The translations under genes were made by a program, and so were the position numbers. From NCBI RefSeq assembly GCF_000430885.1, contig NZ_AUMW01000014.1:1-64000 (forward strand): a stretch of 64,000 nucleotides of DNA, read 5' to 3'. Source of the DNA: Desulfotruncus alcoholivorax DSM 16058. Lineage in GTDB: Bacteria > Bacillota > Desulfotomaculia > Desulfotomaculales > Desulfallaceae. A model generated the notes under the pieces. The model saw only the letters and a program-made list of their open reading frames with translations. It ran no database searches and had not been told where the DNA came from. Below, in pieces: positions 42,543-51,300 of the stretch. How positions within the stretch are numbered: position 1 is the first letter of the stretch; every line of letters starts with the position of its first letter.

Positions 42543-42562
42543 ACCCGCACGATTTTGAGTCC
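42507..42562 (-). tRNA. tRNA-Leu(CAA) 3' fragment, likely attachment-site scar
   Basis: On the minus strand: GGACTCAAAATC (anticodon loop, CAA), a variable arm, then GCGGGTTCGACTCCCGC (T arm) and CTTCGGCACCA (acceptor 3' half with CCA). The 5' half is absent: the expected GCCGAAG start is not found upstream, and the anticodon stem fails after two pairs. This is the pattern left where an element integrates into the 3' part of a tRNA gene. The intact gene would lie at the other end of the element. Confidence 0.8.
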
Positions 42563-42721
42563 CTCCGCATTACCGGAAGCATCGGGAATGTAACGTACTC
42601 TACCGGAATCCTCAGACCCCAAAAAACCTTGTATAATGCGGGTTTGCGGCACTTAAAACCCGGAAACCCACGTCACTCCAAGGCTCTCTCAAAAGAGCGG
42701 TTTTGACATAAATTTTGGACG

Positions 42722-42759
42722 TTGGAGGGATATTGGAGGGATATACAGGAGGGATATCC
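42722..42759 (+). repeat. short direct repeats next to the att-like site
   Basis: TTGGAGGGATAT, TTGGAGGGATATA, AGGAGGGATATCC: three near-identical 11-12 base units in a row with short spacing. They lie between the tRNA fragment and the excisionase-like gene, where arm-type or Xis sites are expected; alternatively iterons. Confidence 0.5.
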
Positions 42760-42857
42760 GGACCATCTGTCATCGGAATGTCGAACGTGTGTTAATCAAA
42801 AATCAATATTGTAACAGTCATCCTACCATTGACAAATCTTTTCAGGAGCTGATGACT

Positions 42858-43100
42858 GTGAAAAATCAAGAATATTACGAGCAGCTTTTTGAGCCGTATC
42901 CTGATGTCGTTACATTGGATGAATTCAGAGCCATGTTGGGCGGCATTGGAGAGACCACGGCACGAAAGATTTTGCATGGGAACCATATAAAGTATTTTTT
43001 TATCCGCAACACCTACAGGATACCTAAAGTATGTGTTATCGACTATGTATTAAGCGACCATTACGCCCAATACCGGCAAGAGCTAAAAGTACAGGTTTAG
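42858..43100 (+). CDS. excisionase-like DNA-binding protein
   Basis: An 80-residue protein with a MerR/Xis-type winged helix layout: VVTLDEFRAMLGGIGETTAR KIL then KYFFIRNTYRIPKVCVIDYV. The pattern (T..E....LGI...TAR..I..G....F.IG...RIPK..V..Y) is common in small DNA-binding proteins of Firmicute integrative elements. GTG 42858 is 9 bases after AGGAG; upstream starts (GTG 42789, ATG 42852) fit less well. It is followed by a terminator. A full-length integrase is not seen; the remnant lies on the other side of the tRNA fragment. Confidence 0.65.
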   Translation: MKNQEYYEQLFEPYPDVVTLDEFRAMLGGIGETTARKILHGNHIKYFFIRNTYRIPKVCVIDYVLSDHYAQYRQELKVQV

Positions 43101-43122
43101 CAGTAATTAAAATGAATGAACA

Positions 43123-43157
43123 AGAGGACATAGGTTTGCGCTTATGTTCTCTTTTTA
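43123..43157 (+). terminator. rho-independent terminator after the excisionase-like gene
   Basis: AGAGGACATA and TATGTTCTCT pair (10 bp, one G-T) around GGTTTGCGCT, followed by TTTTTAT. Confidence 0.8.
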
Positions 43158-43236
43158 TATGGAAATAAATTCATATGGCTGATATAATTTATATTGACAA
43201 CGTTGTTTTCATTGATATTGTATGGAGGTTTTTTTA

Positions 43237-43470
43237 ATGCCGGATGTGAATGAGCTTTTAAATACTGCAATTAAAGAAACAGGGAACTTGAATCAAGGGG
43301 AAGTTTTCCTTGTAAGAGATTTATTCAAAGGCTATGAATGGAACCGCATTTCTCGTAGTGAACGGCTTCTGCTTGGCACATTATTTTTAAACTATGTGAA
43401 TACGTCAAAGAATTCGATACAAGCGATTGAGAAGACTTCTTCGGGACAGCAAAGATATAGGATTAATTAA
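43237..43470 (+). CDS. DUF1413 family protein
   Basis: A 77-residue protein with the DUF1413 pattern GEVFLVRDLFKGYEWNRISRSERLLLG. Members are small, often on mobile elements, and of unknown function. ATG 43237 lies 8 bases after GGAGG (43224-43228); ATG 43222 overlaps that site. It sits alone between the excisionase-like gene and the ABC-3C operon. Confidence 0.75.
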   Translation: MPDVNELLNTAIKETGNLNQGEVFLVRDLFKGYEWNRISRSERLLLGTLFLNYVNTSKNSIQAIEKTSSGQQRYRIN

Positions 43471-43595
43471 AACGTAATAGTCGAGTATAGACATTTCGTA
43501 CTACGAAGAAGTTGAAATATAAACGCATAGATGTTGTCATATATGGCTTTTTTGATTTTAGATATTTATACATAGGCATTTGATCTGAACTAAAC

Positions 43596-43618
43596 CATCG
43601 GGCCAGCTTGGCCCGATG
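43596..43618 (+). promoter_or_regulatory. hairpin/palindrome in front of the ABC-3C operon
   Basis: CATCGGGCC - AGCTT - GGCCCGATG: a perfect 9-bp GC-rich stem in AT-rich surroundings, 32 bases before the DUF4297 start, without a T run. Could be a translational leader structure or an operator for an unknown repressor. Confidence 0.5.
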
Positions 43619-43650
43619 TTAGAACCTTTCAGTAAGGGAGGGACGACAAT

Positions 43651-44892
43651 ATGCCGGAGGTTGAAAACACTCAAATAGACTCTGCTTTATCTACAGACGT
43701 TGGCGATGAAACTTCCAATAGATTCCGATATCAATGGGTTTTATCAGCTATTATCTGCTGCATGCTACTGGATCAAGATGAAGACGTCAAAGAAGTGTTT
43801 TGTGAGCATCATGAGGATATTTTGGTAAAACATATTAATGGTCTATTTACTGGTATACAGGTAAAAACTAGGGCAAGCGATCAACCACTCTGGAAAGCAA
43901 GCGATGAAGACGTGGTTAAAGCTTTTGCCAGATTTGTGATATTAGACAACCAATATCCCAGACAGTTTCAAGCGTTTAAATTTATCACAAATCACCCCAT
44001 ACAGTCATCCTCGAATGGACAAGATATTGCATATCTGCTTTGCCAAATAAGTCAAATTGAAAATCATGACTCATTAAGTAATGTTGTTAAAACCTTTATA
44101 AGAAGAATATCTAGAACAGCAGAGATCGCCGAAGAAGATAGCTTTCATACACTAAAAAAGGCATCGATCAAACATGATTTGCCTAAATTTCGAGATGCCA
44201 CAATGCGGCTTATAGATACAATAGTTTTGGTTTGGGATAGAGCAAAGGGAGCTTCTTATGAAGGAATAAAGCGCGCTGCAAGCCATTTAATTGATGCATG
44301 TTTTCGCGCATCTTCATTAGCAAGCCAGGATTTGTTACCTGCATATCTGCCTATTTCATCCAGTGGAGTTGAAAGAGAAATCCAAGAACGCATTGCAGGA
44401 AAAACATTTAACAAACAGCGCGTTTATGATTTGCTATTACAAGGCTTAGATGAAACAATCCCATTATCTTGCGATCCAACGGATTTGGAAGATATTCGTA
44501 CAGGCAGCAAAGAATTGTTACGCAAAAAACTAACCGCAGGTGGATTTTCAGCTATATCTACTATACACGCAGAAGACCTACGGGATACAGCGGATTATGC
44601 AGGAGCATGTCTTATCCAAAAATACGGTCGTGAACGAGGCCTCCAAAAATATCACGAATTACGATTAAAGGTCCAAGGGGATGCTGCCAGAGCATATGAG
44701 AAGGAAAAGAAGGACGAAGATCCGTTTGGACTTGATATGTTGTCCTCTCTTCGTGATAATTTGAAAAATAGGGCTTCATCTGGAGAGCAACTCTATGGCT
44801 GTTCTGTTGAGCACTTGGAAGGGCTAGCGTATTCGCTTACTTCACAATGTAAAGTAATATGGAGCATAAACCGTCCGTGGGAGGTGGAGTAA
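43651..44892 (+). CDS. ABC-3C system effector: DUF4297 dsDNA-nuclease-like protein
   Basis: A 413-residue protein. The N-terminal domain (about 12-220) matches DUF4297/Cap4-like restriction-fold nucleases: GDETSNRFRYQW at the start, then catalytic candidates in CEHHEDILV and GIQVKTR (D...QVK, the ExK-like core). The C-terminal third (DLEDIRTGSKELLRKKLTAG to INRPWEVE) is a helical module like the C-terminal domains that tie ABC-3C effectors to their ATPase. Start ATG 43651 with GGGAGGG. The stop overlaps the next start (TAATG). First gene of a three-gene operon. The nuclease role is inferred from motif and context. Confidence 0.75.
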   Translation: MPEVENTQIDSALSTDVGDETSNRFRYQWVLSAIICCMLLDQDEDVKEVFCEHHEDILVKHINGLFTGIQVKTRASDQPLWKASDEDVVKAFARFVILDNQYPRQFQAFKFITNHPIQSSSNGQDIAYLLCQISQIENHDSLSNVVKTFIRRISRTAEIAEEDSFHTLKKASIKHDLPKFRDATMRLIDTIVLVWDRAKGASYEGIKRAASHLIDACFRASSLASQDLLPAYLPISSSGVEREIQERIAGKTFNKQRVYDLLLQGLDETIPLSCDPTDLEDIRTGSKELLRKKLTAGGFSAISTIHAEDLRDTADYAGACLIQKYGRERGLQKYHELRLKVQGDAARAYEKEKKDEDPFGLDMLSSLRDNLKNRASSGEQLYGCSVEHLEGLAYSLTSQCKVIWSINRPWEVE

Positions 44893-45440
44893 TGGATTAT
44901 GTGGAAGTGTTAGCAGATTTAGATGAACAGCCAGTTTTGCATAAATCGAGATTATTATTACTTCTATATGCCTTTGCAGGTGAAAATAACGAAGGTGCAA
45001 TCGAAGGAATTACAAAATTAGCCAAGTTGGATTTTTTACTAAGATACCCCACAATGTTAAAGCATGCTTTAGAGGTCAAAGGAGCGTCAACAAGAGATTT
45101 ATCTATAGAAGATCACGAGTTATATAGTGTTGAATCAGAGATGGTACGCTACCGTTTTGGACCGTGGGATCACCGGTATAGGTTTTATCTGAATCTTTTG
45201 GTTGGGGAAGGGTTAATAAAAGTGATTTCAGAGGGGCGAAAAGTGATAATTGCTTTGTCGGATAAAGGCTTCGCTTTCGCAAACAAATTAAGTGCAAATT
45301 CTTTGATGCAGATATACACTAAACGTGCAGGAATTTTAAAGAGACATTTTGATATGACTTCAACAAACCTCATGAATTTTATTTATGATACTTTTCCAGA
45401 AATTGTTTCGCTCAACTCGGGCAAGAGGATACAGTTATGA
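44892..45440 (+). CDS. ABC-3C system middle component
   Basis: A 182-residue protein with a predicted helical/winged-helix layout: KSRLLLLLYAFAGENN, ITKLAKLDFLLRYPTMLKHA, MVRYRFGPWDHRYRFYLNLL and LIKVISEGRKVIIALSDKG. ABC three-component systems (Aravind and colleagues) place such a protein between effector and ATPase genes; it is thought to link them or sense the target. ATG 44892 lies within the previous stop and its end overlaps the ATPase gene by four bases. No catalytic motif is seen. Confidence 0.65.
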   Translation: MDYVEVLADLDEQPVLHKSRLLLLLYAFAGENNEGAIEGITKLAKLDFLLRYPTMLKHALEVKGASTRDLSIEDHELYSVESEMVRYRFGPWDHRYRFYLNLLVGEGLIKVISEGRKVIIALSDKGFAFANKLSANSLMQIYTKRAGILKRHFDMTSTNLMNFIYDTFPEIVSLNSGKRIQL

Positions 45441-47371
45441 AAATTAAATTAGAACGTTTATTAATCCAAACAAAAAAGACCAGAGAAATTATCGAGTTTT
45501 CTGAATTGATAACATATGTTTATGGGCCAGTTGGAAAAGGAAAATCTACATTGGCTCGCTTAATTGACTTTTGTTTGGGAGGCCATCTTGAAAACACTCC
45601 TGCAATTCAACAAGAATTTATATCGGCAATCTTGCATGTACGCCTTGGCAATTATAAGTGCACTTTGGAACGAAGTGCAACAGATGGGTCCAGTGTTCGT
45701 ATAACATGGTTTGAGTCTGAAAAAGTTAACGGGTCTGTAAATGCGCCACTTCAAGCTCAGGCTGAACCCATAATTCCGAATAGTGAATTATACACGCTTA
45801 GCGACATAATATATTTTCTTTGCGGTATAGAACCAATCAAAGTGAGACAAAGGAGTCGCGATGCTGATTCACCCTTGATAAGATTGAGTTTTAGGGACTT
45901 ATGGCGTTATTGTTACCTTGAACAAATGCATCTGGACTCCTCATTCTTTAGATTTGAAGACCCCTTTAGAGGAAGAAAGAGTCAAGACGCAATGCGGTTT
46001 TTTACAGGTCTTCACTCTGAACGATTAAGTCAGTTAGAAACTGACTTAATGAAGGCGATAGACGATCAGCGGGCTAAAAGAGGTGCTGTCAAACAAATTC
46101 GTGAATTTATGAGTCAATTTTCATTAGGTTCGGAGAGTGAGATAATTGACCAATTACAAGAAACGGAGACTCAATTATCAGATGCAAAATTAAGGAAAAC
46201 TGAATTGCATAAAAAAAGGAGTATAGATATACACCCTACTGATTTTTTAAGGGAGAAAATTCTGTTATTAGGTGAACAAATTTATCAGCTAAAAATAGCC
46301 ATCGATGATTCGATCGAAATAGTAAATGAGCAACGTATGTTGCACTCAGAGCTTATAACAGCAAAAATAAAAAATGAACGGTTGGTTCAGGCTGGCATGC
46401 TTTTTGATGATGTAAAATTTGAGAGCTGCCCAGCTTGTGGCGCAAAAATCCAAGCTACTGAACATTCAGATTGTTGTAGTCTTTGTGGCAAGACAGCAAG
46501 TGAACATGTTTTAGAAGCCCAAATCGATAATGATTCCCTGCGCAAAGATCTTAATATACGGATAGATGAGCTAGCTGATTCAATTAAGCGTCGTGAAATG
46601 GAAATATCAAAGACCAAAAAGCAATTGGATAAGCTCATTGGCGACAAGGCTCATCTTGATACTCAATTACAAGAGGATCTTTCTAACTATGATTCTGCTA
46701 TTGTTGAAGAAATACGATATGTTGATAAAATAATTGCTACACTTGAAGAGCGTATTGCTTCTTTGAAAAAACTACAATCAATGCCTCAGGCTATTAATAA
46801 ATTGGAAGAAGATGCAGGCGCATTACAAGGTACTATTGATATATTAAGAACAGAGCTTGAAAATGAGAGAAAACGTTTATCTGAGGCTGATGCAATTGTA
46901 AAAAAGATAGCTGATGAGTTTAAGCGATTAATGCTTAGTGTGAAATTCCCTGGAGTTTATGTTGATGATCAAGTGGTTATTGACCCTAGGAGCTGGAAAC
47001 CGGAAGTGTTACATGGCGAGACTGCTTGGAGTTTCTGGGATACTGGAAGTGGCGGAAAGAAAACTCTATTTAATGTTTGTTACGCACTGGCAATTCACTC
47101 AATCGCTAGTAAACGCAATTTACCGGTTCCATCTATACTAATTATTGATAGCCCGACAAAGAACATTAGTGAAGATGAAAACCCGGAATTAGTTAAGTCG
47201 TTGTATAAGGAGATATATCAACTGGCACTTGATAGTTATGGCAGCCTACAGTTTATTTTAATTGACTCAGATTATGTAGCTCCAACAATTGAATTGCCAG
47301 ATTTCAAGTTGCGGCATTTGGCCGGAACCGAAGAAGCCCCCAGTCTTATCTCTTATTATAATGGTCCGTAA
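45437..47371 (+). CDS. ABC-3C system ATPase: coiled-coil ABC protein with Cys4 zinc finger
   Basis: A 644-residue soluble ABC ATPase of the Rad50/SMC-like kind. Walker A is YGPVGKGKST (residues 29-38). Long coiled coils (about 200-320 and 355-500) flank a zinc-binding apex C331xxC334...C347xxC350. The C-terminal head has a signature-like GSGGKKT (537-543) and Walker B SILIIDSPTKNIS (Asp571), where the usual Glu after Asp is replaced by Ser. This arrangement fits a conflict-system ATPase that senses nucleic acid or nucleoprotein and licenses the effector. Last gene of the operon; not a transporter (no membrane partner). Confidence 0.75.
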   Translation: MKIKLERLLIQTKKTREIIEFSELITYVYGPVGKGKSTLARLIDFCLGGHLENTPAIQQEFISAILHVRLGNYKCTLERSATDGSSVRITWFESEKVNGSVNAPLQAQAEPIIPNSELYTLSDIIYFLCGIEPIKVRQRSRDADSPLIRLSFRDLWRYCYLEQMHLDSSFFRFEDPFRGRKSQDAMRFFTGLHSERLSQLETDLMKAIDDQRAKRGAVKQIREFMSQFSLGSESEIIDQLQETETQLSDAKLRKTELHKKRSIDIHPTDFLREKILLLGEQIYQLKIAIDDSIEIVNEQRMLHSELITAKIKNERLVQAGMLFDDVKFESCPACGAKIQATEHSDCCSLCGKTASEHVLEAQIDNDSLRKDLNIRIDELADSIKRREMEISKTKKQLDKLIGDKAHLDTQLQEDLSNYDSAIVEEIRYVDKIIATLEERIASLKKLQSMPQAINKLEEDAGALQGTIDILRTELENERKRLSEADAIVKKIADEFKRLMLSVKFPGVYVDDQVVIDPRSWKPEVLHGETAWSFWDTGSGGKKTLFNVCYALAIHSIASKRNLPVPSILIIDSPTKNISEDENPELVKSLYKEIYQLALDSYGSLQFILIDSDYVAPTIELPDFKLRHLAGTEEAPSLISYYNGP

Positions 47372-47575
47372 TATGCCTACAATTATTCATAGTTCAACAT
47401 TAGGTTAATTTGACCCGATGTCAATTTCGGAAAATAACTCTGAGGATGTACCTTTTATGCCTTGGGAGGTAATTTTGATAAATAAGTTTTTAAAAGGCAA
47501 ATAATTAAAAGCTCACGATTACGTAAGTAAAAGCAATTGCCGCCCTGACTGTAATAATCAAAGGAGGGAAAAGCA

Positions 47576-48370
47576 TTGGCCAATATCATAAATGATCATC
47601 CTACAGGAACACACCCTTTTGCTGTTTCCCTGCTTTCCACAGATATAACTACTGCGTGCGGTGTTGCACACAGAAAGTTAGAGGAAAACGGTCACAATGA
47701 CGTTTTCCTTGATTTCATTGTGCCTGCGTTACAAACCCATCATATTAGTCTTGAGGCTTTAGAACGACGAAAGGACTTGATTCAATCTCTTAGGATTGCG
47801 AATGCTCCGATTCCTCCGTCGCCTTATCCACAAAACACCACAACCCGGAAAGGAAACTTTGCAGAGGTTTTTCTTGCTGAATACCTGCGGTCAACCACCG
47901 AAGCTCAAATCCCTGTATATAGATTAAGATATAATCCCAATGTTGAGCAATCCATGAAGGGTGACGATGTACTGCTTTTCGATATGGATTCTGAGCCTGT
48001 GCGGATTATTGTTGGCGAAGCAAAGTTCAGGGGAACCCCAACCAAGCAAGCCGTAGTTGATACGATTGATGGATTGGTACGTTCAAACAAGGCTGGCCTG
48101 CCTGTTTCATTGATGTTCGTCGCAGATCGGCTCTTTGAAGAAGGCAAGAATGATATGGCAAAAAAAGTTCAAAGCTGCGCCATATTATTCGCAACAAATA
48201 GACTGCAAATAGATTACGTAGGGTTGCTTATGAGCAATCGCAATGTAAGCAATCACGTTAATAACGACACTACAAACGAGCTACATAATTTGCTTATGAT
48301 TTCTTTAGGGGTTCAGTCGCCAGAAACGATCGTACAGCAAGCCTTTGCACGATTGGAGGATGCGGTATGA
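47576..48370 (+). CDS. hamA: Hachiman defence system nuclease HamA (DUF1837)
   Basis: A 264-residue DUF1837 protein. A PD-(D/E)xK-type core is visible: MKGDDVLLFD near residue 128 and IIVGEAKFRGT near 146 (Asp ... Glu-x-Lys). Other family traits are the GNFAEVFLAEYL helix and Arg/Lys-rich loops. In Hachiman HamA is a nuclease held in check by the helicase HamB until damaged or foreign DNA is met. Start: TTG 47576 behind AAAGGAGGG. The stop overlaps the hamB start (ATGA), so a stoichiometric complex is expected. Confidence 0.85.
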   Translation: MANIINDHPTGTHPFAVSLLSTDITTACGVAHRKLEENGHNDVFLDFIVPALQTHHISLEALERRKDLIQSLRIANAPIPPSPYPQNTTTRKGNFAEVFLAEYLRSTTEAQIPVYRLRYNPNVEQSMKGDDVLLFDMDSEPVRIIVGEAKFRGTPTKQAVVDTIDGLVRSNKAGLPVSLMFVADRLFEEGKNDMAKKVQSCAILFATNRLQIDYVGLLMSNRNVSNHVNNDTTNELHNLLMISLGVQSPETIVQQAFARLEDAV

Positions 48371-51300
48371 GTATCCCTACAGATTACGCTACAGATTTGC
48401 TTAATAACTTATCTCAGGGGCGAATTAAAAACCTCATAGCTCAAGCAGATGCACGAAGGATACTGCAAGAAGTCAAGGAAACTGCTGAAAATTATCCTAA
48501 TTTCGACCCTTCGCTCACAGAAAAAGCAACACACATAGCGTATGTTCTGCTTTCGTGTGGTTGCTCAATGGTTGAAAATGAAGATGGCGAAACCAACGAG
48601 GGATTACTTGCTTTAGAAAAAGCCGGGAAAATACTATCAGATACCTTTAGCTTTAATCCTAATGAGGATAAAAAAAATAAAAACTATAATCTCTTGATTG
48701 CGGGTATGGCTTTATATGCAGCAAAGCAGTATTCCCGCGCTTTTATAGTGCTAAAAGACATTGACACCGATTTTAATGTTGGACAAATAATAATCAGTTT
48801 TATAAAAAAAGATTTTGCCTCCCTGATGAATGTTACGAGCAACGTGTTTTTTTCTTCTGCGCCAGCGCAGTCAGAGCTTCGCAGCTTTGATGAGTGGGTA
48901 ATCTCACACGAGGTCGCACGATGTTTTTTTATTATAATTGATTTTATTCATACCGGAAATGAAGAAAACTTTATTCTTACAAATGATATTCTGGAAAAAC
49001 TCCTGTACCTCTCTTCCGAGGACAACTTAACGCTGTACTGGCTTATCATTCGGCTACTGAGGATAATTTTATCTACATTTCAGAATTCATCTCTTTGGTC
49101 GGTTTTGCCGCCATTATTTCCGGCAAGGCATATAACCGAAAAATACATACGGTTACTCAGTAATTTCAAATCTCCCGTTACTGAAATGTGGCCGTCGCAG
49201 ACGGCTTCGCTTCCGCTTGCTGTTGGCGACAATAACGGCGCAGTTATCAATTTGCGTACAAGTGGGGGGAAAACAAGAGTAGCTGAGATAGCCATACTAA
49301 AAACGTTATCGACACACATTATGTCAAAAGTGCTGTATCTTGCCCCTTTTCGCTCATTAGCCTTTGAAATTGAACAAAGCCTGAATAAGACTTTCTTCCC
49401 TCTTGGCATTACTGTTTCGCAGCTATATGGTGGTTCGACCGCAAATGTAACAGATTTCGAACTTATTAGTCAATCACAGATTATCATTGCTACTCCGGAA
49501 AAAGCAAAAGCCCTTATTCGCTGTGGCTCAGGGATTGAAGCAGAAATCAAACTGATCGTAATTGATGAAGGGCACCTACTTGGAGCAGAAGAAAGACACA
49601 TCCGAAATGAAATGTTCCTGACTCATATAAAAGAATTTGCTTCACGAAATGAAATAAGAGTTTTACTTTTATCGGCTGTATTGCCTAATGCTGATGATTT
49701 AGCTCAATGGGTTGCTGACGATTCAGCTTCGGTAGCAAAATCAGAATGGAAGCCCTCTCTTGAACGATTGGGTTTATTACTTTGGGATGGGAATCGTGTA
49801 AGATTGGAATGGAAAAGTGACGGAGAGCCATTTAATCCCAACTTCATCCAGAAGAAGCCTTTAGGGTTTGGGCGCAGACGCAACCACTTTCCAAATAACA
49901 AAAACGAAGCGATTGCAGCTACAGCAGTTCGGTTGGCTCAAAGCGGAACTGTTATGATATATTCCGCAAGGGCAAACTCTATTAACGGACTGGCCGAAAG
50001 CGTTTTGCTGGCTTTGGGGGAACACTCAGAAGATTACCCTTGGGATAATTCCTTGTGGGCTGTTTTTCAAAGCCTTTGCAGCGAAGAACTCAACGACGAT
50101 AATATTGTTTTAATGGCTGCAAGAAAAGGTGTTATTTGCCACAGCAATAGATTGCCTACGCTTGTGCGTATTGCAATAGAGCGGCTCATGCGCTCCAAAC
50201 CACCATTAGTCATTATAGCTTCTTCAACCCTTGGACAAGGGATTAATGTTGGGATTTCAACAGTGATTGTTGCGACTCCATATTATAGTAGCAACCCGAT
50301 AAGTAATCGTGATTTTTGGAATATTTGCGGGCGCGCAGGCCGCGCTTTTGCTGATACGGAGGGGAAAATACTTTACACAATTGATACCACAAGGAAACAA
50401 TGGCAAGTTAATAACGATAAAAGGCTCGCACAGTACTATTTTGATAATCAGCGGATGGAGGGAGTTGAAAGTGGCTTACTTGCAGCACTAAGGGCTATTC
50501 TTAAGGTAGCAAGAAAAACAAACACTGATTTTAACCTACTCGTTGAAGTAATCGCGAATGATTTCTCTGAACCTGATATTTCAAACGAGTTTTCTAATTG
50601 GTTGGATGGGTTATTTGATTATCTGGATGATGAACTTCTCGCGATGCATGAGGATTTTTGTGCGGACGATACAAATATAGATTGGGTTGACAATGTTTTT
50701 AGAAAATCATTGGCTCTCATTCAAGCTGAAGTCGAAAATGAAGAACTGTACCTGCGGTTATTACGAGCGCGGACAATTGCCTTGCTAAACCGGGTAAAAA
50801 ACAAGGCGGATAGAAAAAAACTTGTGGCTTCTGGTATTCCTCTATCCGTGTCAAAATCTATACTTGAAAATATAGAGTTTTTCCGAACCCTTGCCATATC
50901 ATTTACTCAGGAGCTTGCTGAAGGAAGTGATCGTATTGATTTGCTAGACAGCATTATTCGTGAATTGGAAATCTGGAGTAACGAAAATGCCAGCGGACTA
51001 ATGGAATCAGTGCCTGCACAATCATCTCTTGATAACATACGACGAGATTGGATAAGTGGAATCTCGCTTTCAACAATCATAAACTCTGAACAAAACGCCG
51101 ATACAATCTCAAAAGACTATTATGGTTTTACATTACCTTGGGTTATACATGCAATTTCTCAAATGTTTGACCCCGAAGTTGAAAAAGGCATTGTTCAGAC
51201 GTATTCCACTCTTGCAATGTTCGTTGAGTTGGGACTACCCGATGAAACTGCCGCAAGTATTTATATGGCTGGTGTGCGTTCGCGTAGTGCAGCGTTAGAA

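Noticed and set aside
42507-42600. Intact tRNA-Leu gene
   Set aside because: The 5' half and anticodon stem do not match; only the 3' portion is present.
42509-42706. Plus-strand ORF across the tRNA fragment
   Set aside because: Consists of the reverse of a tRNA and noncoding DNA; no domain.
42722-42759. CRISPR array
   Set aside because: Units are only 11-12 bases and nearly contiguous, without spacers; no cas genes in the window.
43194-43221. Promoter TTGACA-N16-TATTGT before the DUF1413 gene
   Set aside because: It would start transcription at or after the ribosome-binding site of that gene, so it is not convincing.
45437-47371. Chromosomal SbcC/Rad50 repair protein
   Set aside because: Too short, no partner SbcD, Cys4 rather than CxxC hook, and operon context with a nuclease effector point to a conflict system.
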